Below, piece by piece: positions 19,185 to 28,765 of a stretch of DNA of 64,000 nt. The stretch is from [Mycobacterium] vasticus (GTDB taxonomy: Bacteria > Actinomycetota > Actinomycetes > Mycobacteriales > Mycobacteriaceae). The notes under the pieces are model-generated. The model was not told the origin of the DNA and did not search any database. It worked only from the letters and a program-made list of their open reading frames with translations. The stretch is taken from positions 2,649,445-2,713,444 of the forward strand of contig NZ_CP084028.1 of the NCBI RefSeq assembly GCF_020181595.1, written 5' to 3'. Every line of letters begins with the position of its first letter. The stretch's first letter is position 1. The translations under genes and the position numbers were made by a program.

Positions 19185-19439
19185 GTGGCCGGTACCGAGG
19201 TGGAGCGTCACACCGGGCTTGACCCCGCCGATGTTCCGTCCGTGGGATGGGGCTGGAGCGAGATCAACCACCGCACCTGGCATCTCGCCGGCCTGGGCAT
19301 CGTTGGCTTCCTGCTGCTGATGCTGCGCGGCAACCACGTCGGCCACGTCGAGGACTACTTCCTGCTGGCGTTCGCGGCGCTGTCGCTGGTCGTTGTGTTG
19401 CGCGACATGATCGGCCGCAAGCGCGGCTCGCTGCGCTAA
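19185..19439 (+). CDS. DUF2631 small membrane protein (Rv2876-like)
   Basis: An 84-residue protein with the DUF2631 pattern: acidic N-terminus, PSVGWGWSEINHRTWHLAGL, then two membrane helices (IVGFLLLMLRG and FLLAFAALSLVVVL) and a basic tail. The GTG at 19185 has AAGGAG upstream. It ends directly against the convergent rlmN stop. Its position beside rlmN is conserved with Rv2876. Function is unknown. Confidence 0.88.
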   Translation: MAGTEVERHTGLDPADVPSVGWGWSEINHRTWHLAGLGIVGFLLLMLRGNHVGHVEDYFLLAFAALSLVVVLRDMIGRKRGSLR

Positions 19440-20537
19440 CTACTCGCTTTCGGCCGCCAACTGCCCACACGCGGCGGCGATCTCACGCCCACGGGTGTCC
19501 CGCACCGTGCATTCCAGGCCTTGGGCCCGCACCCGGCGGACGAACTCCCGCTCCACCGGCTTGGGGCTGGCGTCCCAGTCGCTGCCCGGCGTGGGGTTGA
19601 GCGGAATCAGGTTGACGTGCACCAGCTGCCCCAACGCCTTGTGCAGCTTGCGGCCCAACAGATCCGCCCGCCACGGCTGGTCGTTGACGCCGCGGATCAG
19701 CGCGTATTCCACCGACACCCGCCGGCCCGTCACGTCGGCGTAGTACCGGGCGGCATCGAGCGCTTCGGAGACCTTCCAGCGGTTGTTGACCGGGACCAGC
19801 GTGTCGCGCAACTCGTCGTCGGGAGTGTGCAGCGACAGCGCCAGCGTCACCCCGAGGCGCTCGTCGGCGAGCTTGCGGATCGCCGGGGCCAGCCCGACCG
19901 TGGACACCGTCACCGACCGCGCCGAGATGCCGAAGCCGTTCGGCGGCGCCTCGGTGATGCGCCGCACCGCCGCCACCACCCGCGCGTAGTTGGCCAGCGG
20001 CTCCCCCATGCCCATGAACACGATGTTGGACAGGCGCCCGTGATCGCGATCCCGCAACTCCACCGCGGCCGCCCGCACCTGCTCGAGGATCTCGGCGGTG
20101 GACAGGTTGCGGGTCAGCCCGGCCTGGCCGGTCGCGCAGAACGGACACGCCATGCCGCAGCCGGCCTGCGAGGAGATGCAGACGGTGTTGCGCTTGGGAT
20201 AGCGCATCAGCACCGACTCGAACTTGGTGTGGTCATGCGCCCGCCACAGCGTCTTGCGCGTCTCACCGGCGTCGCATTCGATCTCGCTGGCTGCGGTCAG
20301 CAGCGTCGGGAACAGCGCCTCGGCCACCGTCGAGCGCACGGCGGCGGGCAGGTCGGTCATCTGCTGCGGGTCGGCGATCAGCCGGCCGTAGTACTGGTTC
20401 GCCAGCTGCTTGGCACGGAATGCCGGCAACCCCAGTTCGGCGACCGCGGCCACCACACCGTCGGCGTCGAGGTCGGCCAGGTGCCGCGGCGGCAATGCCC
20501 GTCGCGGTGCGGTGAAGACCAACTGTTGCTTGGTCAC
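19440..20537 (-). CDS. rlmN: 23S rRNA/tRNA adenine C2-methyltransferase RlmN
   Basis: Radical-SAM enzyme that methylates C2 of A2503 in 23S rRNA and A37 of some tRNAs. The 365 residues include the [4Fe-4S] motif [13 protein letters not shown] (C-x3-C-x2-C), GMGEPLANY, and the two mechanistic cysteines expected for the family, one near the C-terminus in [13 protein letters not shown]. The GTG start overlaps the cdsA stop by 4 bases (GTGA), so the two are translationally coupled. Confidence 0.97.
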   Translation of the reverse strand: MTKQQLVFTAPRRALPPRHLADLDADGVVAAVAELGLPAFRAKQLANQYYGRLIADPQQMTDLPAAVRSTVAEALFPTLLTAASEIECDAGETRKTLWRAHDHTKFESVLMRYPKRNTVCISSQAGCGMACPFCATGQAGLTRNLSTAEILEQVRAAAVELRDRDHGRLSNIVFMGMGEPLANYARVVAAVRRITEAPPNGFGISARSVTVSTVGLAPAIRKLADERLGVTLALSLHTPDDELRDTLVPVNNRWKVSEALDAARYYADVTGRRVSVEYALIRGVNDQPWRADLLGRKLHKALGQLVHVNLIPLNPTPGSDWDASPKPVEREFVRRVRAQGLECTVRDTRGREIAAACGQLAAESE

Positions 20538-21391
20538 GGCAGCACGGTCAGCACGATCCAGGTCATCACGGCCGCCGGCAGCAGCGCATCGAGCCGGTCC
20601 ATGAGTCCGCCGTGGCCGGGCAGCAGCCGGCCCATGTCCTTGATGCCCAGGTCGCGTTTGACCTGGGACTCGATCAGGTCACCGAACACTCCGGTGAACA
20701 CCAGCAGCAGCCCCAGCGGCAGCCCCACCCACCACGGCCGGCCGAGGAACACCGTCACCGCGAACACCGCCGCGGCAATACCGAGCACCAGTGATCCGCC
20801 GAAGCCCTCCCAGGACTTCTTCGGGCTGATCGCCGGTGCCATCGGGTGCTTGCCGAACAGCACACCGACGGCGTACCCGCCGATGTCGGAGAAGACCACC
20901 GGGAACAACAGGCACAACACCCGGCCGGGCCCGTCGTCGCGGAAGACCAGCAGCGCGGCGAAACTCATGCACAGCGGCACCCAGACGGCGATCATCACCG
21001 TCGCCGACATGTCGCGCAGGTAGTTCACCGGGGCATGGTTCAGCCCCCGGCCCACCAACCGCCACATCATCGAGATCACCACCGTGGCACCGAACGCGCC
21101 CAGTACTCCCCTGGCCCCGAACGGCAACGACAGCCACAGCATCGCCTGACCGCCGAGCGCCAGCGGAATGAACGGCACGTCGTAGCCGACTTCGCGCAAC
21201 CGCCTGGTGATCTCGTGGGTGGCGATCGGGGTGGCCACCGCCAGAATCAGCACCCAGAAGCGCGGGGCGAACAACAGGGTGTAGACCAGCGTGCCGCCGA
21301 GCAGAACTCCGACCGCGATCGCAGCGGGAAGGTTGCGTCCCGCTCGCGAATGCTTCTGTCCGGCTTCGGTGCCGGAAGTCTTGTCTGCCAC
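20534..21391 (-). CDS. cdsA: Phosphatidate cytidylyltransferase
   Basis: Integral membrane enzyme that makes CDP-diacylglycerol, the precursor of phosphatidylinositol, PIMs and cardiolipin. The 285 residues contain about eight membrane segments and the C-terminal CDP-diglyceride synthase signature ([13 protein letters not shown], then [20 protein letters not shown] and DRLD). It sits between frr (24 bases upstream) and rlmN (4-base overlap). Confidence 0.97.
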   Translation of the reverse strand: MADKTSGTEAGQKHSRAGRNLPAAIAVGVLLGGTLVYTLLFAPRFWVLILAVATPIATHEITRRLREVGYDVPFIPLALGGQAMLWLSLPFGARGVLGAFGATVVISMMWRLVGRGLNHAPVNYLRDMSATVMIAVWVPLCMSFAALLVFRDDGPGRVLCLLFPVVFSDIGGYAVGVLFGKHPMAPAISPKKSWEGFGGSLVLGIAAAVFAVTVFLGRPWWVGLPLGLLLVFTGVFGDLIESQVKRDLGIKDMGRLLPGHGGLMDRLDALLPAAVMTWIVLTVLP

Positions 21392-21415
21392 TTCAATTCT
21401 GCTGCTCGAAGGCCG

Positions 21416-21973
21416 TCAGACCTCCAGCAGCTCGCCCTCTTTGTGCTTGACCAGGTCGTCGATCTGGGTCACGTACTGCGCCGTGGACTTGTCGAGGTCC
21501 TTCTCGGCCCGGCCGACCTCGTCCTCACCGGCGTCGCCGTCCTTGCGGATGCGGTGCAGCTCCTCCATCGCCTTGCGGCGAATGTTGCGTACCGCGACCT
21601 TGGCGTCCTCGCCCTTGCCCTTGGCCTGCTTGACCAGTTCCCGGCGCCGCTCCTCGGTGAGCTGGGGCACCGCCACCCGGATCAGCGAACCGTCGTTGCT
21701 GGGGTTCAGGCCCAGGTCCGAGTTTCGGATCGCCGTCTCGATAGGCCCCAACTGCGAGGCCTCGTAGGGCTTGATCACCACCATCCGGGCTTCGGGGACG
21801 TTGATGCTGCACAGCTGGGTGATGGGCGTCATCGCGCCGTAGTAGTCGATGGCGATCCGGGAGAACATCCCCGGGTTGGCCCGGCCGGTGCGGATGGTCG
21901 TCAGGTCGTCGCGGGCCACCGCCACGGCCTTCTCCATCTTCTCTTCGGCATCGAAGAGAGCCTCGTCGATCAT
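21416..21973 (-). CDS. frr: Ribosome recycling factor
   Basis: Splits post-termination ribosomes together with EF-G. From the ATG at 21973 the product is 185 residues, exactly the family length, starting [17 protein letters not shown] and containing [13 protein letters not shown] and [20 protein letters not shown] longer frame begins further upstream, but it would overlap pyrH and is not needed. It follows pyrH by 16 bases. Confidence 0.98.
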   Translation of the reverse strand: MIDEALFDAEEKMEKAVAVARDDLTTIRTGRANPGMFSRIAIDYYGAMTPITQLCSINVPEARMVVIKPYEASQLGPIETAIRNSDLGLNPSNDGSLIRVAVPQLTEERRRELVKQAKGKGEDAKVAVRNIRRKAMEELHRIRKDGDAGEDEVGRAEKDLDKSTAQYVTQIDDLVKHKEGELLEV

Positions 21974-21989
21974 GTGCGCCTCTCCCCTT

Positions 21990-22748
21990 TTAGGTGGTGA
22001 CCAGTGTCCCGATCTTCTCACCGGCGACCGCCCGCGCGATATTGCCGTCTGTCAGCAGGTTGAACACCAGGATCGGCATGCCATTGTCCATGCACAGGCT
22101 GAACGCGGTGGCATCGGCCACCTTGAGCCCGCGGTCGATGACCTGGCGGTGGCTGATCGAGGTGAGCAGTTCGGCGTCCGGGTCGACTCGCGGGTCCGCG
22201 GTGAAGATGCCGTCGACGGCCTTGGCCATCAGCACCACCTGCGCGCCGATCTCCAGCGCTCGCTGAGCCGCGGTGGTGTCGGTGGAGAAGTACGGCAGCC
22301 CCATGCCGGCACCGAAGATCACCACCCGGCCCTTCTCCAGGTGCCGCTTGGCGCGCAGCGGAATGTACGGCTCGGCGACCTGGCCCATGGTGATCGCTGT
22401 CTGGACCCGGGTGTCGATACCTTCCTTCACCAGAAAATCTTGCAGCGCAAGACTGTTCATCACGGTGCCGAGCATGCCCATGTAGTCCGAGCGCATCCGC
22501 TCCATGCCGCGCTCCTGCAGCTGGGCGCCGCGGAAGAAGTTCCCGCCGCCGATCACGACGGCCACCTGCACCCCGTCGCGCACAACTTCGGCGATCTGCC
22601 GGGCGACCTGTGCGACGACGTCGGGGTCAAGGCCCACCTGGCCGCCGCCGAACATCTCGCCACCCAGCTTGAGCAGCACCCGGGAGTAATGGGGGCGGTC
22701 GGCCATGGGCCGGTCGGGAGTCGGCTCCGTCATCTGGGGCTCCGTCAT
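21990..22748 (-). CDS. pyrH: Uridylate kinase
   Basis: Cytosolic UMP kinase of the amino-acid-kinase fold; supplies UDP for nucleic acids and sugar nucleotides. Visible are [57 protein letters not shown] and [13 protein letters not shown]. The ATG at 22748 gives 252 residues; the ATG at 22733 would remove five poorly conserved ones. It is the first gene of pyrH-frr-cdsA-rlmN, divergent from the complex-I-like cluster. Confidence 0.98.
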   Translation of the reverse strand: MTEPQMTEPTPDRPMADRPHYSRVLLKLGGEMFGGGQVGLDPDVVAQVARQIAEVVRDGVQVAVVIGGGNFFRGAQLQERGMERMRSDYMGMLGTVMNSLALQDFLVKEGIDTRVQTAITMGQVAEPYIPLRAKRHLEKGRVVIFGAGMGLPYFSTDTTAAQRALEIGAQVVLMAKAVDGIFTADPRVDPDAELLTSISHRQVIDRGLKVADATAFSLCMDNGMPILVFNLLTDGNIARAVAGEKIGTLVTT

Positions 22749-22895
22749 CTGGCTCCTCGGGGTCCGCGCATGAGAGCGCCATCGCGAAAATCATCCGCGA
22801 CGGCACGTCCCATCCTGCCCTATCGGGCTGGTCAAACCGTTGCGGGGGTGACCGCTTTCCAATATCCACCTCGAACGACCAACCCCCTTCGCTTA

Positions 22896-22932
22896 TGAAA
22901 ATATTTTCAATTGATGAACTCTTTGCTAGGGT
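22896..22932 (+). promoter_or_regulatory. arsR promoter: perfect 14-base palindrome and leaderless -10
   Basis: TGAAAATATTTTCA at 22896-22909 is a perfect palindrome, a second smaller one (TTCAATTGATGAA) overlaps its end, and TAGGGT at 22927-22932 fits the TANNNT -10 box. Only 6 bases separate the -10 from the GTG at 22939, and no Shine-Dalgarno is seen. The palindrome lies over the expected -35 region, so ArsR binding there would block transcription of the whole cluster. Confidence 0.6.
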
Positions 22933-22938
22933 CGGTCC

Positions 22939-23268
22939 GTGCCGAACTCGCTACACCAGGTGAAGGCCGAGTTTTTCAAGACTCTTGGCCACCCGGCCCG
23001 GATCCGGGTCCTCGAACTCCTGGCCGAGCGCGACCGCACCGTCGCCGAGCTGCTGGGCGAGATCGGGCTGGAAGCCTCCAACCTGTCCCAGCAACTGGGC
23101 GTCCTGCGGCGGGCCGGTGTCGTGACCGCCACCAAGGACGGCAACACGGTGATCTACTCCATTGCCTCACCGGTGATCGGCGAACTGATGACGGTGGCCC
23201 GCAAGGCGCTGGCCGGCCTGCTCACCGAACAGACCGCGATCCTCGACGACTTGCAGACCCAGCGATGA
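22939..23268 (+). CDS. ArsR/SmtB-family regulator (Rv0081-like)
   Basis: A 109-residue winged-helix repressor: KAEFFKTLGHPARIRVLELL, then ASNLSQQLGVLRRAGVVTA as the recognition region and KDGNTVIYSI as the wing. It closely follows M. tuberculosis Rv0081 as I remember it, a hub regulator linked to hypoxia. The usual ArsR metal-binding cysteines are missing (there is no Cys in the protein), so it probably does not sense metals. It is the first gene of a seven-gene cluster and its stop overlaps the next start (ATGA). Confidence 0.93.
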   Translation: MPNSLHQVKAEFFKTLGHPARIRVLELLAERDRTVAELLGEIGLEASNLSQQLGVLRRAGVVTATKDGNTVIYSIASPVIGELMTVARKALAGLLTEQTAILDDLQTQR

Positions 23269-23735
23269 GCTGGCTGAGACGGATCTTCACCCTCGGCCGC
23301 ATCACCGAACCGGCCGAGGACCGGCCCGACGGCGCGGCGGCGATGACGCGCGGTTCGGTACAGATCCGTCACGTCGACGCCGGATCGTGCAACGGCTGCG
23401 AGATCGAGATCGCCGGGGCCTTCGGCCCGGTCTATGACGCCGAACGATTCGGCGCCCGGCTCGTCGCATCACCCCGGCACGCCGACGCCCTGCTGGTCAC
23501 CGGGGTGGTCACCCGCAACATGGCTGAGCCGCTGCGCAACACCGTCGAGGCCACCCCGCAGCCCCGCCGGATCATCGCCTGCGGCGACTGCGCACTGAAC
23601 CGGGGAGTGTTCGCCCAGGCGTACGGAACCGTCGGCGCCGTCGGCGACGTCGTTCCCGTCGACGTGGAGATCCCCGGCTGCCCACCCACGCCGGAGCAGA
23701 TACTCGCCGCACTACGGTCGGTCACCGGCAAGTGA
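23265..23735 (+). CDS. NuoB/HycG-like [4Fe-4S] subunit (Rv0082-like)
   Basis: The 156-residue small subunit of the complex-I-like assembly, expected to carry the N2-type [4Fe-4S] cluster on the cytosolic side. All four ligand positions are present: C42 and C45 in SCNGCEIE, C109 in CGDCALNRG (C106 is extra), and C139 in IPGCPPTPEQI. The N-terminal ~30 residues are variable. Coupled by 4-base overlaps to arsR and to the next membrane gene. Confidence 0.93.
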   Translation: MSWLRRIFTLGRITEPAEDRPDGAAAMTRGSVQIRHVDAGSCNGCEIEIAGAFGPVYDAERFGARLVASPRHADALLVTGVVTRNMAEPLRNTVEATPQPRRIIACGDCALNRGVFAQAYGTVGAVGDVVPVDVEIPGCPPTPEQILAALRSVTGK

Positions 23736-25687
23736 GCACACCGACCCCGGCTCCCCCGGAATCGTTGCGCCGCAACGCACTGGCAGCACTGCTCAGCGGT
23801 GCGGTGACGGTCGGGATCGGCGCGACCGGCATCGGCGTGGGCCTGGCCGGGATGTTCGGCAACCTGCCCGCGGTCCGGATCGGATGGCTGATCCCCCTGC
23901 TGGGTATGCAGCTGCGCGTAGAGCCGGTCGGCGGTTTCTTCATGGTGCTGACCGGCGCGGTGGCCGTCGCGGCCGGACTGTACTGGATCGGCTACGCGCG
24001 CCACGAGAAGTTCGGCGCTGTCCCGCTGGTAACACTGCCCCTGTTCGTGCTCGCCCTGCTGGCGGTTCCGGCGGCCGGGTCGGTCACCACATTCCTGTTC
24101 GCGTGGGAACTGATGGCGTTGACCTCACTGGTATTGGTGCTCACCGACCAGCAGCGCAGCGAGGTGCGCTCAGCCGCCCTGGTCTACGCGGTGATGACGC
24201 AGTTGGGCTTCGTGACGCTGCTGCTGGGAATGGTGGTGCTGGCGGCCACTGCCGGCGATGACTTCGCGGGAATCGGCGTGCTGCCGGACGGCGTGCGTAA
24301 CACGGTCTTCGTGTTGACGCTGATCGGTTTCGGCTCCAAGGCCGGTCTGCTGCCGTTGCACGCGTGGTTGCCCCGGGCGCATCCGGAGGCGCCGAGTCCG
24401 ATCTCGGCGTTGCTGTCCGGTGCCATGGTGAACCTCGGCATCTACGGGATCATCCGTATCGACCTGCAGCTGTTGGGCCCCGGCCCGCGGTGGTGGGCCT
24501 TGACACTCCTGATCGTCGGCGGCGTATCCGCGGTGTACGGGGTGCTGCAGGCATCGGTGGCGACCGATCTCAAACGGCTGCTTGCCTATTCGACGACCGA
24601 GAACATCGGGCTGATCACCCTGGCACTGGGCACAGCGATATTGCTGTCGGGCTCGGGATCCCGCCAGGCAGCGGCCGTCGCCATGACTGCGGCGTTGCTG
24701 CACCTGATCGCCCACAGCGCGTTCAAGAGCCTCGGATTCTTCGCCGCCGGCTCGGTGCTGGCCGCCACCGGCCTGCGCGATCTGGACCGGCTCGGCGGCC
24801 TGGCTCGCCGAATGCCGGTCACCACAGCGCTTTTCGGTGTTGCCGCGCTCGGCGCCGCCGGGCTGCCGCTGGGTGCGGGCTTCGCCGGCGAGTGGCTGTT
24901 GATCCAGTCGCTGATGCACGCCCAGCCCGACCACGACGCCACGATCGCGCTGCTGACACCGCTGGCGGTGGCGGCGGTCGCCCTGACCGCAGGGTTGGGG
25001 GTGGCCGCCATGGTGAAGGCGTTCGGGATCGGCTTCCTGGCGCGTCCGCGCTCGGACGCCGCGGCGGCCGCGCACGAGGCGCCCCGCACGATGATCGCCG
25101 CGATGGCGCTGCCGGCGCTGGCCTGCCTGGTGCTGGCCTTGGCCCCGGGTGCGGTTGCGCCCATGATCAACCGGGCGCTCGACGCCCTGCCGATCGCCGG
25201 GGACGCCCCCACCCTCGGGGTGTTCCTGCGTATTCCGGGAATGCACGGTTCGATGTCCCCCGGTCTGCTGGCCGCCGTCGTGGCCGCCGCCGTACTGGTG
25301 GTGCTGATCGGTTCGCGCTGGCGCGCCAGCCGGCGTCCCAGCCCGGCCACGGTGCCGTTGTGGGCCTGCGGCGCGGACGACCTGACACCCCGTATGCAGT
25401 ACACCGCAACGTCTTTCGCCCAGCCCCTTCAGCAGGTCTTCGACGACGTGCTGCGCACCGACACCGACGTCGAGGTGACCCGCCAGGCGAGCTCGACCTA
25501 CGTGGTGGAGCGGATCGCCTATCGGGCACGCGTCGCCGACGTCATCGAGGACCGCTGGTACGCGCCGGTCCTGCGCAGCATCGCGGCGGCCGCGCAGTTG
25601 GTCCGGCGCGCCCACACCGGAAGCGTGCACCTGTATCTGGCCTACGGCGCCGTCGGTGTGCTGATCGCCCTGTTGGTGGCGCGATGA
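23732..25687 (+). CDS. HyfB/NuoL-like proton-channel subunit (Rv0083-like)
   Basis: A 651-residue multi-spanning protein of the Mrp-antiporter/NuoL family. The conserved channel residues are present: the Glu in FAWELMALTSLVLV (about 127), the Lys in FGSKAGLLPLHAWLPRAHPEAP (about 205), and DLKRLLAYSTTENIG further on. The C-terminus (LWACGADDLTPRMQYTATSF, then a helix) is the HyfB/HycC type rather than the long NuoL arm. The GTG start overlaps the upstream stop by 4 bases. It probably pumps protons or sodium when the redox arm turns over. Confidence 0.92.
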   Translation: MSTPTPAPPESLRRNALAALLSGAVTVGIGATGIGVGLAGMFGNLPAVRIGWLIPLLGMQLRVEPVGGFFMVLTGAVAVAAGLYWIGYARHEKFGAVPLVTLPLFVLALLAVPAAGSVTTFLFAWELMALTSLVLVLTDQQRSEVRSAALVYAVMTQLGFVTLLLGMVVLAATAGDDFAGIGVLPDGVRNTVFVLTLIGFGSKAGLLPLHAWLPRAHPEAPSPISALLSGAMVNLGIYGIIRIDLQLLGPGPRWWALTLLIVGGVSAVYGVLQASVATDLKRLLAYSTTENIGLITLALGTAILLSGSGSRQAAAVAMTAALLHLIAHSAFKSLGFFAAGSVLAATGLRDLDRLGGLARRMPVTTALFGVAALGAAGLPLGAGFAGEWLLIQSLMHAQPDHDATIALLTPLAVAAVALTAGLGVAAMVKAFGIGFLARPRSDAAAAAHEAPRTMIAAMALPALACLVLALAPGAVAPMINRALDALPIAGDAPTLGVFLRIPGMHGSMSPGLLAAVVAAAVLVVLIGSRWRASRRPSPATVPLWACGADDLTPRMQYTATSFAQPLQQVFDDVLRTDTDVEVTRQASSTYVVERIAYRARVADVIEDRWYAPVLRSIAAAAQLVRRAHTGSVHLYLAYGAVGVLIALLVAR

Positions 25688-26646
25688 ACGCGATGGCCTA
25701 CCTGGCCGGTTTCGTGCAGGTCGCCGGTGTCATCCTCGGCGCCCCGCTGGTGATCGGACTGATGCGCCAGGTCCGGGCCCGAGCCGAGGGCCGAGTCGGT
25801 GCAGGAGTCCTGCAGCCCTGGCGCGACACCCGCAAGCTGCTCGGCAAGCAGGTGCTCAAGCCGCTGGGCACCACCTGGGTGTTCGCCGCGGCCCCGACCG
25901 CGTTGGCGGCCACCACGCTGGTCATCGTCGCCACAGCGCCGCTGGTGGCCACGGGCTCGCCACTGGATCCGGTCGCCGACCTGATCACCGTCGTGGGCTT
26001 GCTGTTCCTGGGCACTGTGGCGCTCACCCTCGCCGGGATCGACACCGCGACGGCTTTCGGTGGAATGGGCGCCAGCCGCGAGATCACCATCGCCGCACTG
26101 GTCGAACCGACCATCCTGCTGGCGGTGTTCGCCCTGTCCGTTCCGGCAGGCTCGGCCAACCTGGGCGCCATAGTCGGTAACACCATCGATCACCCAGGTC
26201 ACGTGATCTCCCTGGCCAGTGCGCTGGCGTTCGTCGCGCTGGTGATCGTGATCGTCGCCGAGACCGGCCGGCTGCCGGTGGACAACCCGTCCACCCATCT
26301 GGAGCTGACGATGGTGCACGAGGCGATGGTGCTCGAATACGCCGGCCCCAAGCTGGCCCTGGTCGAATGGGCCGGCGGCATGCGGTTGACGGTGCTGCTC
26401 GCGCTGCTGGCGAACCTGTTCGTGCCGTGGGGCATCGCCGGTGCGGACCCAAGCCTGATCGACGTGCTCCTCGGCGCCGGCGCGATCGCGATCAAGGTGG
26501 CGGTGCTGGCCGTCGCCCTGGCCGGCGTCGAGGTGTTCATCGCCAAACTGCGGCTGTTCCGGGTGCCCGAACTGCTCGCCGGCTCGTTCCTGTTGGCGCT
26601 GCTGGCCGTCACCGCGGCGAATTTCTTCTCGGGGGCAGGCGGATGA
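25684..26646 (+). CDS. HycD/NuoH-like membrane subunit (Rv0084-like)
   Basis: A 320-residue membrane protein with about eight helices that corresponds to NuoH, the piece linking the redox arm to the proton channels. The conserved cytosolic loop is present: [20 protein letters not shown] then [15 protein letters not shown], with its run of acidic residues. The ATG at 25684 overlaps the preceding stop by 4 bases. Confidence 0.92.
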   Translation: MNAMAYLAGFVQVAGVILGAPLVIGLMRQVRARAEGRVGAGVLQPWRDTRKLLGKQVLKPLGTTWVFAAAPTALAATTLVIVATAPLVATGSPLDPVADLITVVGLLFLGTVALTLAGIDTATAFGGMGASREITIAALVEPTILLAVFALSVPAGSANLGAIVGNTIDHPGHVISLASALAFVALVIVIVAETGRLPVDNPSTHLELTMVHEAMVLEYAGPKLALVEWAGGMRLTVLLALLANLFVPWGIAGADPSLIDVLLGAGAIAIKVAVLAVALAGVEVFIAKLRLFRVPELLAGSFLLALLAVTAANFFSGAGG

Positions 26647-27299
26647 ATTACGTCAACATGCTGGATCTGGCCGCCGGCGGGGTGCTGCTGGCCGCCGTGT
26701 TGGCCGTCTGGCGCCGGGACCTGTCGGCGATCGTGCGCCGACTGCTGGTCGCCCAAGGCCTGGCGCTGGCCGCCATCCCGATGATTCGCGGTGTGCACGA
26801 CCAGGATCGGGCCCTGGTCATGGTCGGGATCGCGGTGCTGGCCGTGCGCGCGGTCCTGCTGCCGTGGCTGCTGGCCCGGGCGCTGGGCGCCGAACGCAAA
26901 GAGCGCCGCGAGGCCGCTCCCCTGGTCAGCAACGGCGCGTCGCTGCTGGTGGTCACCGCCCTGGTGGTCGCGGCGTTCACCATCACCGGACCGGTGATCG
27001 CGCTGGCGCCCAGTACCGCCACCAACGCCGCCCCGGCGGCCATCGCAACAGTGCTGATCGCGCTGTTCATGATGGCGACCCGCCGCAACGCCATCTCGCA
27101 GGCGGTCGGACTGCTGATGCTGGACAACGGAATCGCCGCCACCGCGTTCCTGCTGACCGCCGGTGTCCCACTGATCGTCGAACTCGGGGCGTCGTTGGAT
27201 GTGCTGTTCGTCTTGATCGTGCTCGGCGTGCTCACCGGACAACTGCGCAACGCCTTCGGTGGCGTGGACCTGGACCTGCTGCGGGAGTTGCGGGACTGA
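26643..27299 (+). CDS. HyfE/HycP-like membrane subunit (Rv0085-like)
   Basis: A 218-residue protein with about six membrane helices, homologous to HyfE, which combines NuoK-like and extra helices in group-4 hydrogenase-type complexes. Visible are [20 protein letters not shown] and [19 protein letters not shown], typical of the family. Overlaps hycD by 4 bases; its stop shares a base with the next ATG (TGATG). Confidence 0.88.
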   Translation: MNYVNMLDLAAGGVLLAAVLAVWRRDLSAIVRRLLVAQGLALAAIPMIRGVHDQDRALVMVGIAVLAVRAVLLPWLLARALGAERKERREAAPLVSNGASLLVVTALVVAAFTITGPVIALAPSTATNAAPAAIATVLIALFMMATRRNAISQAVGLLMLDNGIAATAFLLTAGVPLIVELGASLDVLFVLIVLGVLTGQLRNAFGGVDLDLLRELRD

Positions 27300-28765
27300 T
27301 GACACCGGTGATCCTGCTCTCGCTGCTGGCGCCCGTTGCGGCGTCACTGTTCTGCCTTGCCCTCGGGTGGCGCCGGACCAGTGCCGTCGTCACGCTGGCC
27401 TCGGCGCTGACCATCCTCGGATGCGGTGTGGCCCTGGGGCTTCGGGTCGACGACCAGGTGTACCTGGGGTTGTCCGGCCTGCTGCGCGCCGACGCGCTGT
27501 CGGCGACCATGCTGATCGTCATCGGGGTGGTGGGCAGCCTGGCCACCTGGGCGAGCATCGGTTACCTCGACGCCGAGTTGGCCCGCGGGCACACCGATGC
27601 GCGCGGTGCCCGGCTGTACGGAATCCTCACCCCGGCGTTCCTGGCGGCGATGGCTCTTGCGGTGTCGGCCAACAACATCGGCGTGGTGTGGATCGCCGTG
27701 GAGGCCACCACTGTGGTGACCGCGTTCCTGGTCGGGCACCACCGCAGTCGGGCCGCCCTGGAGGCCACCTGGAAGTACGTGATGGTGTGTTCGGTGGGTA
27801 TCACCATCGCGTTCCTGGGGACGGTGTTTCTGCACTTCGCCGCACGCCACGCCGGCGCCGGCAGCGAGACCGCGCTGCACCTCGATGTCCTGATCGCCCA
27901 CGCCGCCGCCCTGGACCCGGCGGTCACCCGGCTGGCCGGTGCGCTGTTGCTGATCGGCTACGGCGCGAAGATGGGCCTGGCCCCGTTCCACACCTGGCTG
28001 GCCGATGCGCACAGCCAGGCCCCGGCCCCGGTGTCGGCGTTGATGAGTGGCGTGCTGCTGTCGGTCGCGTTCTCGGTGATCATCCGGATCAAGCCGATCA
28101 TCGATGTCGCGGTGGGCCCCGGCTTTCTGCGGACCGCGCTGCTGGGCGCCGGGCTGACCACGTTGTTCGTCGCCGCGCTGCTGCTGACCGTGACAGGCGA
28201 TCTCAAACGGATGCTGGCCTACTCATCGATGGAGACCATGGGCCTGATGGCGGTCGCCGCCGCGGCAGGCACCGGTCTGGCGATCGCTGCGCTGCTGCTG
28301 CACATCCTGGCCCACGGCGTCGGCAAGACGGTGCTGTTCCTGGCCGGTGGGCAGCTGCAGGCCGCCCATGATTCGACGGCGATCGGCGATATCACCGCGG
28401 TGCTGCGCCGATCACGGCTGGTCGGTGGCGCGTTCGCGGTCGGGATGGTGGTACTGCTCGGATTGCCGCCGTTCGCGATGTTCGCCAGTGAACTGGCGAT
28501 CGCGATCTCGCTGGCCGACACCCGATTGACGTGGGCGCTGGGCCTGGCACTGACGGCGCTGGTGGTGGCGTTCGCCGCGCTGGTCCGCAACTCGGGACGG
28601 ATCCTGCTGGGCTCACCGAGCTCCGACGCTCCGGCGATCCGGGTGCCGCTGACGGTCGCCGCAGCACTGGTCACCGGCGTGCTCGTCTCAATCGCCCTGG
28701 GCGTGACCGCCGGCCCGCTCTCCGATCTGTTCGCAACCGCCGCAAGCCAACTCGGGGCACACTGA
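27299..28765 (+). CDS. HyfF/NuoN-like proton-channel subunit (Rv0086-like)
   Basis: A 488-residue antiporter-like subunit with about 13-14 helices. Key residues are kept: Glu in WIAVEATTVVTAFLVG, Lys in GYGAKMGLAPFHTWLADAHS, and GDLKRMLAYSSMETMG. This is the second predicted proton channel of the complex. It shares one base with the stop of the gene before it and one with the start of the next. Confidence 0.92.
   Translation: MTPVILLSLLAPVAASLFCLALGWRRTSAVVTLASALTILGCGVALGLRVDDQVYLGLSGLLRADALSATMLIVIGVVGSLATWASIGYLDAELARGHTDARGARLYGILTPAFLAAMALAVSANNIGVVWIAVEATTVVTAFLVGHHRSRAALEATWKYVMVCSVGITIAFLGTVFLHFAARHAGAGSETALHLDVLIAHAAALDPAVTRLAGALLLIGYGAKMGLAPFHTWLADAHSQAPAPVSALMSGVLLSVAFSVIIRIKPIIDVAVGPGFLRTALLGAGLTTLFVAALLLTVTGDLKRMLAYSSMETMGLMAVAAAAGTGLAIAALLLHILAHGVGKTVLFLAGGQLQAAHDSTAIGDITAVLRRSRLVGGAFAVGMVVLLGLPPFAMFASELAIAISLADTRLTWALGLALTALVVAFAALVRNSGRILLGSPSSDAPAIRVPLTVAAALVTGVLVSIALGVTAGPLSDLFATAASQLGAH

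Noticed and set aside
19521..21023. 500-codon frame opposite rlmN and cdsA
   Set aside because: It spans two convincing genes on the other strand and has antisense-type composition.
24170..25630. 486-codon frame opposite the HyfB-like gene
   Set aside because: Antisense shadow; Gln/Arg/Gly-rich and without membrane segments or motifs.
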